A stretch of 43,438 nucleotides of DNA from an uncultured Anaerotruncus sp. (GTDB lineage Bacteria; Bacillota; Clostridia; Oscillospirales; Ruminococcaceae), in the NCBI GenBank assembly GCA_904398655.1, contig CAJFPF010000113.1, positions 1 through 43,438 on the forward strand, written 5' to 3'. The stretch's first letter is position 1, and every line of letters begins with the position of its first letter. The position numbers and the translations under genes are program-made. This document shows, piece by piece, positions 34,062 to 41,302 of this stretch. Under the pieces are notes generated by a model. It was given only the letters and a program-made list of their open reading frames with translations. It was not told the origin of the DNA and did no database searches.

Positions 34062-35507
34062 TTATTGGCTCTTTTTATTCTTATGGTCGTGTTTGGGCAG
34101 GGTAAAGACAAATTCACAGTACTCCCCTTCCACCGACCGCACCACAATTTCACCGCCATGGAGGTTGATGATCGAGCGCACGATGTGCAGACCGAGGCCC
34201 GCTCCGCCCTTATCCCTGCTGCGGGACTTATCTGTCTTGTAAAAACGGTCGAACACATGGGGGAGCTCATCCTTGGCGATGCCGTCCCCGGAGTTCCGGA
34301 TACTGACCAAAGTGGATTTGTCGTCCTCCTGGTAGCCCACCTCAATATAACCGCCTTCATTGCAGAACTTCACCGCGTTTTCAATGAGATTGTAAACCAC
34401 CTGATGGATCAAATCGGGGTCAGCCTCCACCATCACTTTATCCCCATCCAGGCCCCGCACCTCGATGTGTTTTTGCTCCAGGGGCTTTTCAAAGGAAAAG
34501 ATGGTTTTAATCACCGTATCCCGCACGTCAAACAGGTCCGGTTTGATCTCCAATTCCCCCGCTTCAATCCTGGCAATGTTCAACATAGAGCGCACCAAAC
34601 GGGAGAGGCGTTTGACCTCGTCGGAGACAATCCGCAGGTAGTAGTCCCGCTTCTCCTCCGGAATGGTGCCGTCCAAAATCCCATCGATAAAGCCCGCAAT
34701 GGTGGTCATGGGGGTGCGCAGCTCATGGGAGACGTTGGCGGTGAACGACCGGCGGGTCAGCTCGGTGGTGGCCAGGGAGGAGGCCATGTTGTTGAAGGAG
34801 ATGGCCAGCTGGCCCAGCTCATCATAGCTCTCCACCGGCACGCGCACGGTGAAATCCCCCTTGGAAAACGCCTGGGTGGCGCTGACCATCTTGCGCAACG
34901 GCCGCACCAGATCAGCAGTGATGAAATAGACCGCCGCGAACGCCAGGATCAGCACTGCCAGAGAACTGATGATGAACATTTTCAAAATCTCCACCAGAAA
35001 GGAGGTCAGCATATCCGCAGAAGCGGAGGCAAACACCACGGCCGCCAACTTGTCCGAGTCATTGACAATGGGGATTCCCACTGTATAACATGGGTTGGTA
35101 TACAGGCCATTCATACGTCCAACTTCCCGGTAACGGCCCTTCGTAGAAGCGGTATCCAACACTTGGGCAGGGATGGTCACATTTTTGTGAGTCTCTCCGG
35201 ACCCGCTGGAGAACAGCAGCACTTCCCCATTGGCGTTGCAAAGATAGATGTCCGCCTCAATGGCGTCCGAGAGTACCCCATAGACTGGGAGCACCTGGGA
35301 GGGGTTCACCCGTTCGAACTCGTTCCAGCTGATGTTCACATAGGTCAGTTCCGCTGCTTGGCGGGCATTGTGCTCCAGCAGGGTATAGCGCTCCTCCTTA
35401 AAATATTGGGAGGCAAAGGCCAGAAGTACCGCTCCCAAAATGGTAATCGATAGGAGGATGATCGCCGCTACGGTGACGAAATGTTTGCTAAATAGGGTCT
35501 TGCGCAT
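34062..35507 (-). CDS. Sensor histidine kinase
   Basis: 481 residues. Membrane helices at about 9-31 and 172-196 enclose a 140-residue extracellular sensor region (PAS/Cache-like by size). HAMP (about 197-250), HisKA with His261 in NVSHELRTPMTT, and an ATPase domain (NLIENAVKFC, DGIAKDELPHVFDRFYK, GLGLHIVRSI) follow. Start chosen at ATG 35507, nine nt after AGAGG, which gives a basic N-terminus before helix 1. It lies 81 bp after the regulator, with a hairpin between. WalK/PhoR-like overall; the signal is unknown. Confidence 0.93.
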   Translation of the reverse strand: MRKTLFSKHFVTVAAIILLSITILGAVLLAFASQYFKEERYTLLEHNARQAAELTYVNISWNEFERVNPSQVLPVYGVLSDAIEADIYLCNANGEVLLFSSGSGETHKNVTIPAQVLDTASTKGRYREVGRMNGLYTNPCYTVGIPIVNDSDKLAAVVFASASADMLTSFLVEILKMFIISSLAVLILAFAAVYFITADLVRPLRKMVSATQAFSKGDFTVRVPVESYDELGQLAISFNNMASSLATTELTRRSFTANVSHELRTPMTTIAGFIDGILDGTIPEEKRDYYLRIVSDEVKRLSRLVRSMLNIARIEAGELEIKPDLFDVRDTVIKTIFSFEKPLEQKHIEVRGLDGDKVMVEADPDLIHQVVYNLIENAVKFCNEGGYIEVGYQEDDKSTLVSIRNSGDGIAKDELPHVFDRFYKTDKSRSRDKGGAGLGLHIVRSIINLHGGEIVVRSVEGEYCEFVFTLPKHDHKNKKSQ

Positions 35508-35545
35508 CCATGAAACCTCTTTTCCCGGCCGTCGAGGCGGTTCAC

Positions 35546-35577
35546 AAAAAGGGCGGGCCGGAAGCCCGCCCCTTTTT
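35546..35577 (-). terminator. Hairpin between response regulator and kinase genes
   Basis: Arms GGGCGGGC (35551-35558) and GCCCGCCC (35564-35571), 5 nt loop, flanked by A5/T5, so it is terminator-like on the minus strand. Partial readthrough would lower kinase relative to regulator. Confidence 0.75.
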
Positions 35578-35588
35578 GACACCAGCTG

Positions 35589-36281
35589 TCATTCCTTTAC
35601 TTCAAACTTATATCCGACGCCCCATACGGTCTTGAGGCACCACTGGTCGGAGACGCCCTCCAGCTTCTCCCGCAGGCGCTTGATGTGCACATCCACCGTC
35701 CGGCTGTCGCCATAATACTCAAAGCCCCACACCTCGTCCAGCAGTTGGTCCCGGGTATAGACCCGGTTGGGGTTGCTGGCCAGATGGTAGAGCAGCTCCA
35801 ACTCCTTCGGCGGGGTGTCCACCACCTTGCCGTCCACCTTCAGCTCATATTTGGTCATGTTGACCACCAGCTTGTCGTAGCTGACCTCCTTGACGTCGTT
35901 GTCGGAGGCCGACTTGCCGGTGCGGCGCATGATCGCCTTGATCCGGGCCACAATCTCCTTGGGATCGAAGGGTTTGACCACATAGTCGTCGCTGCCCAGT
36001 TCCAAGCCCAACACCTTGTCGAACGTCTCCCCTTTGGCAGTGATCATGATGATGGGCACATTGGATTTTTTGCGGATCTCCCGGCAGACCTGCCACCCGT
36101 CCAGTTTCGGCATCATGATGTCCAACAGCATCAGGTCAGGATTTTCAGCGGAAAATTTGGACAGGGCCTCCTCGCCGTCGTTGGCAATCACCACCGTATA
36201 GCCATCCTTCTCCAGATAGAGCCGCAACAGCTCACAAATATTTTGATCATCGTCCACAACCATAATTTTTCCCATTGACAT
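35589..36281 (-). CDS. OmpR/PhoB-family response regulator
   Basis: 230 residues, typical length. Receiver domain: acidic pair in VVDDDQNI, phospho-acceptor Asp54 in LLDIMMPKLDG, Thr and Lys in ITAKGE. DNA-binding winged helix (about 130-228): ELELLYHLASNPNRVYTRDQLL in two parts, SRTVDVHIKRLREKL and WGVGYKFEV. ATG at 36281 is chosen because GGAGGG lies nine nt upstream; ATG 36290 directly abuts that site. It resembles WalR/PhoP. Promoter upstream with a 106 nt leader. Confidence 0.94.
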   Translation of the reverse strand: MSMGKIMVVDDDQNICELLRLYLEKDGYTVVIANDGEEALSKFSAENPDLMLLDIMMPKLDGWQVCREIRKKSNVPIIMITAKGETFDKVLGLELGSDDYVVKPFDPKEIVARIKAIMRRTGKSASDNDVKEVSYDKLVVNMTKYELKVDGKVVDTPPKELELLYHLASNPNRVYTRDQLLDEVWGFEYYGDSRTVDVHIKRLREKLEGVSDQWCLKTVWGVGYKFEVKE

Positions 36282-36393
36282 AGTCCTCATCCCTCCTGTT
36301 GTTTCATGGCGTTGTTCCACCGCGGATTTTTCCACTCTATGTGAGAAGCTACTGAGAAATTCTGGCTCCAAATTGACCTGTCTGATCCTTTTT

Positions 36394-36422
36394 ATCATAC
36401 CACATTGGGGCCTCCGAAGCAA
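36394..36422 (-). promoter_or_regulatory. Sigma-A promoter of the regulator/kinase/htrA genes
   Basis: Minus strand: -35 TTGCTT (36422-36417), 17 bp spacer, -10 TATGAT (36399-36394). From 36423 to 36594 there is no gene; a further TATAAT on the minus strand near 36508 lacks a good -35. Confidence 0.75.
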
Positions 36423-36594
36423 TCTTCCAGGTGGACTCCCATCGTTTTTTTGCTGGACGCCGTGCCACAAATTTCTACGATATGTGATGCATCTATGATT
36501 TATTATACCGGATTGAGCACCAGTTTGGTGAATATTTTTTGAATAGTCCCTTTCTGAATTTGGAAAACCCAGAGGATTTCCTTTTTGTCCGCCC

Positions 36595-36623
36595 TTGTCT
36601 ATAGCAGGAGTTTGCGCTATAAT
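36595..36623 (+). promoter_or_regulatory. Sigma-A promoter of ychF
   Basis: -35 TTGTCT (36595-36600), 17 bp spacer, -10 TATAAT (36618-36623), giving a leader of about 37 nt. Confidence 0.85.
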
Positions 36624-36666
36624 AGCAGGTGTATTTTGGCGAATAACCTATTGGAGGTCTTTTTGT

Positions 36667-37764
36667 ATGAAGCTCGGAATCGTGGGGCTTCCCAATGTAG
36701 GGAAATCCACCCTCTTTAATGCGATTACCAATGCCGGCGCCCAGGCGGCAAACTACCCATTCTGCACCATTGAACCCAACGTGGGCATGGTGGCCGTCCC
36801 GGATAAGCGTCTGGATGTCCTGGCAGAGATGTACCATCCGGACAAGTATACCCCTGCCACCATCGAATTTGTGGATATCGCCGGGCTGGTGCGCGGCGCC
36901 TCCAAGGGGGAGGGGCTGGGAAATAAATTCCTCTCCCATATCCGGGAGGTGGACGCCATTGTCCATGTGGTCCGCTGCTTTGAGGACGGGGAGATCGTCC
37001 ATGTGGACGGCAGCATCGGCCCCACCCGGGATATGGAGACCATCAACCTGGAACTGATCTTTTCAGACATCGACATTGTGGACCGGCGGATCGACCGGTG
37101 CTTGAAATCCGCCAAAGGGGGCGACAAAACCGCCGCCGCCCAGGCGGAGACCCTCCAGCGTCTGAAAGCCCACTTGGAGGAGGGCCGTTCCGCCCGCGCG
37201 TTCGACTGTACCGATGAAGAGCGGGAGCTTTTGGCGGAGATGCCCCTGCTCTCCAACAAACCGGTGATCTATGCCGCCAATATGAGCGAAAACGACTTTG
37301 CCGACGATGTGGAGAAAAATCCCTACCTCCAGGAGGTGGAGCGGGCCGCTGCCGCTGAACACGCCGAGGTGCTCCCCATCTGCGCCCAGGTGGAGGAGGA
37401 GATCGCCGGCATGGAGCCGGAGGACAAGCTGATGTTCCTGGAGGATATGGGGCTACAGGAGTCCGGCCTGGACCGGCTGATCCGCAAGAGCTACTCCCTG
37501 TTGGGGCTAATTTCCTTCCTCACCGCCGGCAAGCCGGAGGTACGGGCTTGGACCATTAAAAAAGGCACCAAAGCGCCCCAGGCGGCGGGCAAAATCCATA
37601 CCGACTTTGAAAAGGGGTTCATCCGGGCGGAGGTCATCGCCTTTGACGATCTGGTCAAATGCGGTTCCATGGCTGCCGCCAAAGAGAAGGGGCTCATCCG
37701 CTCTGAGGGCAAGGACTATGTCTTCCAGGACGGCGATGTGGTGCTCTTCCGTTTCAACGTCTGA
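36667..37764 (+). CDS. ychF: Redox/translation-associated ATPase YchF
   Basis: Obg-related P-loop protein that binds ATP rather than GTP. 365 residues: G1 GLPNVGKST, G3 DIAGLVRGASKGEGLGN, and the altered G4 NMSE (in YAANMSEND) that sets ATP specificity; a helical insert (about 140-200) and a C-terminal TGS domain (from about 275). ATG at 36667 matches the invariant start MKLGIVGLPNVGK and has GGAGG nine nt upstream. The stop overlaps the next gene. Confidence 0.96.
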   Translation: MKLGIVGLPNVGKSTLFNAITNAGAQAANYPFCTIEPNVGMVAVPDKRLDVLAEMYHPDKYTPATIEFVDIAGLVRGASKGEGLGNKFLSHIREVDAIVHVVRCFEDGEIVHVDGSIGPTRDMETINLELIFSDIDIVDRRIDRCLKSAKGGDKTAAAQAETLQRLKAHLEEGRSARAFDCTDEERELLAEMPLLSNKPVIYAANMSENDFADDVEKNPYLQEVERAAAAEHAEVLPICAQVEEEIAGMEPEDKLMFLEDMGLQESGLDRLIRKSYSLLGLISFLTAGKPEVRAWTIKKGTKAPQAAGKIHTDFEKGFIRAEVIAFDDLVKCGSMAAAKEKGLIRSEGKDYVFQDGDVVLFRFNV

Positions 37765-38384
37765 TGCGCCGCCTGCTTTTCGGGGCGGCTGTGCTCCTCC
37801 TGATTGGGGTGGCTATCGGCCTATTTCAGCTCTACCAGAGAAATGAGCAACAAAAGGATCTATTCCTGCCGGAGGCGGAAAACGACTTTGTGGTGGGATG
37901 GGTTGGCCAATCCAATCAGGCATCCGGTTTGGATACCGGGGAGGCGCCGCCTGTTGCCTCCGAGCCTTCCGCCAGTATGCCCCAGTTGGCAAATCAAGCC
38001 TCCGTCACCAGCGTGGAGGCCCATTTCCAGGAGGACAGCTATCCCGTCGGCACCCAGCAGCTTGCATTGGTGGTGACCAACCAAGGGTCTGAGACGCTGG
38101 AATATACCCACTGGTTCGACTTTCGGCAAGTGGCGGGGGAACAGCTGATCCCTCTGGCCCCACGGGAGGGCGCCATGGTCAACCCGGACGACCCCAACGC
38201 CGTCCAGCGGTTGGAACCCGGGGTGACTGTGACCATCCCCCTCTCCATCGATCTATTTGACACGCCGCTGGGGCCGGGAACCTACCGCGTCGCGCAGCTG
38301 GCCTGCTTCGCAGATCCCAACGGGCAGGCGTTGGCCTGTACCGAGATCACCGCAGACTTTGAACTTGTCCCGGAAAAAACGTGA
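37764..38384 (+). CDS. Secreted/anchored Ig-like domain protein
   Basis: 206 residues. Basic start then a hydrophobic helix (4-22): a signal peptide or anchor without lipobox cysteine. A Ser/Pro/Ala linker (about 50-75) leads to a C-terminal beta-sandwich (about 85-200): a strand pair EDSYPVGTQQLALVVTNQ, W and F in THWFDFRQV, PLAPREG and LGPGTYRVAQLA. This fits bacterial Ig-like (Big_14-type) domains of Clostridia. It starts within the ychF stop (TGATG), an unusual coupling between a cytosolic ATPase and an exported protein. Function unknown. Confidence 0.6.
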   Translation: MRRLLFGAAVLLLIGVAIGLFQLYQRNEQQKDLFLPEAENDFVVGWVGQSNQASGLDTGEAPPVASEPSASMPQLANQASVTSVEAHFQEDSYPVGTQQLALVVTNQGSETLEYTHWFDFRQVAGEQLIPLAPREGAMVNPDDPNAVQRLEPGVTVTIPLSIDLFDTPLGPGTYRVAQLACFADPNGQALACTEITADFELVPEKT

Positions 38385-38422
38385 AATCCACCCCGCATGG
38401 AAAGGCCATGCGGGGTGGATTT
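38384..38422. terminator. Bidirectional terminator with a 17 bp stem
   Basis: Arms 38384-38400 and 38406-38422 are perfect inverted copies (core CCACCCCGCATGG) around AAAGG, with T-runs on both strands. It separates the ychF operon from the convergent immA-like gene. Confidence 0.92.
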
Positions 38423-38428
38423 TTCTAT

Positions 38429-38893
38429 CTACTTTAAGGAGCCCTCTTCCCGGAGGGATTGGGTGCAGGCCTCCACCACCCGGGTGGGCAGGCCGGTGGC
38501 CGACGCTGTCTGTTCCAGCGTCCAGCCGTCCTGGGCGCACTCCCGCAGCGCCCCCTCCTCCAACAGCAGCCAACCGGAAAACAATTCCGCCTCCCACTCG
38601 TAGCGGCCGGTCACCAGGGAGGTCCGATGCTCTAAAAACAGGGAATTGCACCCCTTGTGCAACAGGGCATGTCCCAATTCATGGGCGCAGACCACCCGCC
38701 GCTGGACCGGATCCCGCAGGGACTGGTTCAGGTAGATGATACTGGTGTCCAAACAGTGGGTAAAAAAGCCTCGGATGTTGGCTGGGAGCTCCACCTCTAA
38801 AATCACGATGTCCAGCGCCGCGCTCAGGGCAAATGGGTCGTTGGTGCCAAACTGGCGGGCCAAACCCTGGGCGCACCTTCTAATGTAGTCCAT
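38429..38893 (-). CDS. immA: ImmA/IrrE-type metallopeptidase
   Basis: 154 residues. The zinc motif HELGH (71-75) sits in VVCAHELGHALLH, and EWEAELFSGWLL (99-110) supplies the third ligand region of the ImmA/IrrE (DUF955) family. Such proteases cleave a partner XRE repressor when DNA is damaged (ImmA-ImmR in ICEBs1, IrrE-DdrO in Deinococcus). Here the partner is the gene directly upstream, 27 bp away. A C-terminal helix-turn-helix-like stretch (WTLEQTASATGLPTRVVEA) is also seen. GGGAGGG precedes the ATG. Confidence 0.88.
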   Translation of the reverse strand: MDYIRRCAQGLARQFGTNDPFALSAALDIVILEVELPANIRGFFTHCLDTSIIYLNQSLRDPVQRRVVCAHELGHALLHKGCNSLFLEHRTSLVTGRYEWEAELFSGWLLLEEGALRECAQDGWTLEQTASATGLPTRVVEACTQSLREEGSLK

Positions 38894-38920
38894 GGGACCC
38901 TCCCTCCCCCTTCTGACAGG

Positions 38921-39310
38921 CTAGGAGTTCTTTTCTCTCCGGCTGGCAAGCCTGGAAACCGCCACCTGGGCCCCCACCTCCACAGCGTTCATCACCAGCT
39001 CCACATCCTCTGCGGTGAGCGGGACGCCGTTAAACATCAGGCCCTCCTGGCGCATCAGCTTTTGGCGGAATTCCTCCAACATTTGGGCCAGCTCTGTCGG
39101 GCCCTTCTCCGGGGGGGACTCCTCTAATAAGAAATAATCGGCGGGCACTTGGAACAGCCGGCAAAGTTCTGCCAGGGTGTGGTGGTCGGGCGCGCGGCGT
39201 CCCTGTTCATACATCCCTACGGCGCTGGCCGTGATCCCCAACAGCTCTCCCAGCTCCTGTTGCGTCAATCCACGGGCCTTCCGCAGGGCACGAAGGCGTT
39301 TTCCCAACAT
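38921..39310 (-). CDS. XRE-family transcriptional regulator (ImmR/DdrO-like)
   Basis: 129 residues. The Cro/C1-type helix-turn-helix fills 4-58 (LRALRKARGLTQQELGELLG, then ASAVGMYEQGRRAPDHHTL). The remaining helices likely form the dimerisation part; the final segment is basic. The linker and C-terminal part (60-115) would be the place for ImmA cleavage. Promoter on the minus strand, and ribosome site AGAGGTG seven nt before the ATG. It is divergent from the LexA-boxed two-gene operon. No phage or conjugation genes are near. Confidence 0.88.
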   Translation of the reverse strand: MLGKRLRALRKARGLTQQELGELLGITASAVGMYEQGRRAPDHHTLAELCRLFQVPADYFLLEESPPEKGPTELAQMLEEFRQKLMRQEGLMFNGVPLTAEDVELVMNAVEVGAQVAVSRLASRREKNS

Positions 39311-39332
39311 TTCGGTTCACCTCTTTTCCAAT

Positions 39333-39361
39333 AAAATACCACAATTTGTGTGTATTGTCAA
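39333..39361 (-). promoter_or_regulatory. Promoter of the XRE-ImmA pair with candidate operator
   Basis: Minus strand: -35 TTGACA (39361-39356), 17 bp spacer, -10 TATTTT (39338-39333). The spacer region carries ACAAT-N8-ATTGT (39341-39358), a dyad with the string ATTTGTGTGT, which has a near copy in the divergent promoter. Confidence 0.8.
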
Positions 39362-39380
39362 CAAATTTTGATTTTTCCCG

Positions 39381-39431
39381 TTGACATCAAACATTTCGTG
39401 TGTTATGATCCTGTTAACAGAACATATGTTC
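39381..39431 (+). promoter_or_regulatory. Promoter of the sigma-4 operon with LexA-type box at the start site
   Basis: -35 TTGACA (39381-39386), 17 bp spacer, -10 TATGAT (39404-39409), predicted start near 39416. GAACATATGTTC (39420-39431) is a perfect palindrome of the Firmicutes LexA class and covers about +5 to +16, where bound LexA would block transcription. The spacer carries ATTTCGTGTGTTAT, like the element in the XRE promoter. A palindrome CTGTTAACAG (39411-39420) adjoins the box. Confidence 0.85.
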
Positions 39432-39453
39432 TTATTTTGATAGGGGGTTTTTC

Positions 39454-39657
39454 ATGACATTAAAACAGCTCTCCACCCAATACCACCTGACCGCCAACCA
39501 ATTGGGCTGCCGGGCCCGAACACTCCAGGGCCATTTGGAGTCGGCCCGGGATGAACAGGCCGCTCGGGCGCTCCAGGGCCGTATCCGCCTGTTGTTACAG
39601 GAGCAGCGGGAGATGAACCACACCTGGCGGCACCTGGAACGCTATACCCAATCCTGA
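39454..39657 (+). CDS. Small helical protein, first gene of the LexA-boxed operon
   Basis: 67 residues, not recognised. The first 30 residues (LKQLSTQYHLTANQLGCRAR) look like a helix-turn-helix-type bihelix, followed by a charged amphipathic helix rich in Arg, Gln and Glu (about 30-65) with no membrane segment. AGGGGG lies six nt before the ATG. It precedes the sigma region 4 gene by 13 bp and shares its promoter. Possible roles are a partner or anti-factor for that protein; this is inference from order only. Confidence 0.7.
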   Translation: MTLKQLSTQYHLTANQLGCRARTLQGHLESARDEQAARALQGRIRLLLQEQREMNHTWRHLERYTQS

Positions 39658-39670
39658 AGGGGGGCGCACC

Positions 39671-39955
39671 ATGCAACCATCTAACAAAAGGGAGTCCCGC
39701 CTTCGGTTCCTGCCCCGGGAGCGCCGGCGCCGCGCCCGCTACATCCGTTTCCTACAGGGGGCAGTGGCTTGCCTGCCTGCCCGGCAACGCCAAGCCGCCC
39801 AGCTCTGTTTGCTGGAGGGATATACCTTGCGCCAGGCCGCCCAACAGTTGGGGATCAGCGTCTCGGCTGTCTCCCGGCGGTTGCGGGCCGCCACCGTTCA
39901 GCTGCAACAATTGGCGGCTCTATTCCAAAGCTTGGAGGAGGAGCGGGAACCGTGA
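39671..39955 (+). CDS. Stand-alone sigma-70 region 4-like DNA-binding protein
   Basis: 94 residues. A basic N-terminus (1-32, RESRLRFLPRERRRRARYIR) precedes a clear region 4 helix-turn-helix: LPARQRQAAQLCLLEGYTLR, then QAAQQLGISVSAVSRRLRAA. Region 2, needed to open promoters and bind the core clamp, is absent, so it cannot be a full sigma factor. It may act as a transcription activator, an RNA polymerase-binding factor or a phage-type late regulator. The GGGGGGC site precedes the ATG. Second gene behind the LexA-type box. Confidence 0.8.
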   Translation: MQPSNKRESRLRFLPRERRRRARYIRFLQGAVACLPARQRQAAQLCLLEGYTLRQAAQQLGISVSAVSRRLRAATVQLQQLAALFQSLEEEREP

Positions 39956-40003
39956 ATTTTTCTTCAAAGGAAAAACTGCCGCAAATTCTACGTTCGGGAT
40001 TCA

Positions 40004-40032
40004 TTGACAATCGGGTCAGGGTGTTATAAAAT
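40004..40032 (+). promoter_or_regulatory. Sigma-A promoter of the isocitrate dehydrogenase gene
   Basis: -35 TTGACA (40004-40009), 17 bp spacer, -10 TAAAAT (40027-40032). The predicted leader is about 65 nt. Confidence 0.85.
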
Positions 40033-40103
40033 GAAATTTGACCGTAACTTTACATCGCAGGCCATGCAAAACTGCGCAGAAAAGATATTGGAGGGTTGGC
40101 AGG

Positions 40104-41264
40104 ATGAATCAAAACGTTCAGGCAGCTGTGGACCATTTTGCGTCCCTAGTCAAAATGCAGTTGGAGCGTAACGAGCGCATCAAAGCCCAGAAGGAGTTTT
40201 TGGATTTTCAAAAGTTGGAGACCATTATTATTGGCGTCTGCGGCGGCGATGGGATCGGCCCGGTGATCACCAACGAGGCGGCCCGGGTACTTCAGTATCT
40301 TCTAGCGGACCAGGTGAAAGCAGGCAAGGTGGAATTCCGCAACATCGACGGGCTCACCATTGAAAACCGCGCTGCCCACGGCAAAGCCATCCCCGACGAT
40401 GTATTGGCCCAGCTGAAGGAGTGCCATGTGATCCTGAAGGGCCCCACCACTACCCCCCGAGCGGGCGACCCCTGGCCCAACATCGAGAGTGCCAACGTGG
40501 CGATGCGCAAAGAGTTGGACCTGTTTGCCAACGTCCGCCCTGTGAAGGTGCCCGACCAGGGGATCGACTGGACCTTCTTCCGGGAGAATACAGAGGGCTC
40601 CTACGCAGTGGGCTCCTACGGCGTAAATGTGGACGAGGATGTGGCGTTCGACTTTGTCGTCACCACCACTGAGGGGACCGAGCGGATTGCGCGCTTGGCC
40701 TACGACTATGCCCGCCGGAACCACAAGAGCCGGGTCTCCATTGTCACTAAGGCCAACATTGTCAAAACCACCGATGGCAAGTTCCTCAAGCTCTGCCAAC
40801 AGATCGGGAAAGAATATCCGGAGATCACCACCGACGACTGGTATATCGATATCATGACCGCCAAGCTGGTGGATCAAAAACGCCGCCGGGATTTCCAGGT
40901 ATTTGTGCTGCCCAATCTCTATGGTGATATCATTACCGACGAGGCCGCCGAGTTCCAGGGGGGTGTCGGCACTGCCGGCAGCGCCAACATCGGCAAACAC
41001 TACGCCATGTTTGAAGCCATCCACGGCTCTGCCCCCCGGATGGTATCCGAAGGGCGGCAACAGTATGCGGACCCCTGTTCCATGCTGCGGGCTGCTGTGC
41101 TTCTGCTCAGTCACATCGGCTACCAGGCGGAGGCGGACAAGCTGGAGCGGGCTTTGGATATCTGCATGTTTGAGGAAAAGAAACTGAAGGTCACCGGACG
41201 GGATACTGGCTGCACCTGCACCCAGTTCGGGGACTATGTGATGGAGACGGTCTCCCGCCTATAA
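40104..41264 (+). CDS. icd: Isocitrate/isopropylmalate-family dehydrogenase, probably isocitrate
   Basis: Oxidative decarboxylation giving 2-oxoglutarate. 386 residues. A 40-residue N-terminal extension precedes GVCGGDGIGPVITNEAARVL. LKGPTTTPRAGDPWPNIESANVAMRKELDL (two stretches) and FFRENTEGSYAVG are the substrate segments; IVTKANIVKTTDGKF and the metal-site DIITDEAAEFQGG, GSANIG follow. The cofactor loop reads HGSAPRMVSEGRQQYADP rather than the common HGTAPDIAGKGIANP, so cofactor use is unsure. ATG at 40104 has GGAGGG upstream. It lies 38 bp before rex. Confidence 0.85.
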   Translation: MNQNVQAAVDHFASLVKMQLERNERIKAQKEFLDFQKLETIIIGVCGGDGIGPVITNEAARVLQYLLADQVKAGKVEFRNIDGLTIENRAAHGKAIPDDVLAQLKECHVILKGPTTTPRAGDPWPNIESANVAMRKELDLFANVRPVKVPDQGIDWTFFRENTEGSYAVGSYGVNVDEDVAFDFVVTTTEGTERIARLAYDYARRNHKSRVSIVTKANIVKTTDGKFLKLCQQIGKEYPEITTDDWYIDIMTAKLVDQKRRRDFQVFVLPNLYGDIITDEAAEFQGGVGTAGSANIGKHYAMFEAIHGSAPRMVSEGRQQYADPCSMLRAAVLLLSHIGYQAEADKLERALDICMFEEKKLKVTGRDTGCTCTQFGDYVMETVSRL

Positions 41265-41302
41265 AGCGGATCGAGAAAAGAAATAGAGGAAGGATCTTCA
41301 CC

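Noticed and set aside
34065..35453. Plus-strand open frame of 462 codons opposite the histidine kinase gene
   Set aside because: Shadow of a well-supported kinase; His-rich low-complexity translation without recognisable domains.
39411..39420. Palindrome CTGTTAACAG considered as a Rex operator
   Set aside because: Rex sites need two TTGTTA/TAACAA arms with a central spacer; this short palindrome lacks that spacing, and it merges with the LexA-type box.
39671..39955. Reading the region 4 protein as a complete sigma factor
   Set aside because: No region 2 sequence occurs in it or in the adjacent small gene, so it cannot alone direct promoter opening.
38429..39955. Treating the XRE/ImmA/sigma-4 locus as an integrated phage or ICE
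   Set aside because: No integrase, relaxase, phage structural gene, att-like repeat or tRNA junction is seen within the window around it.
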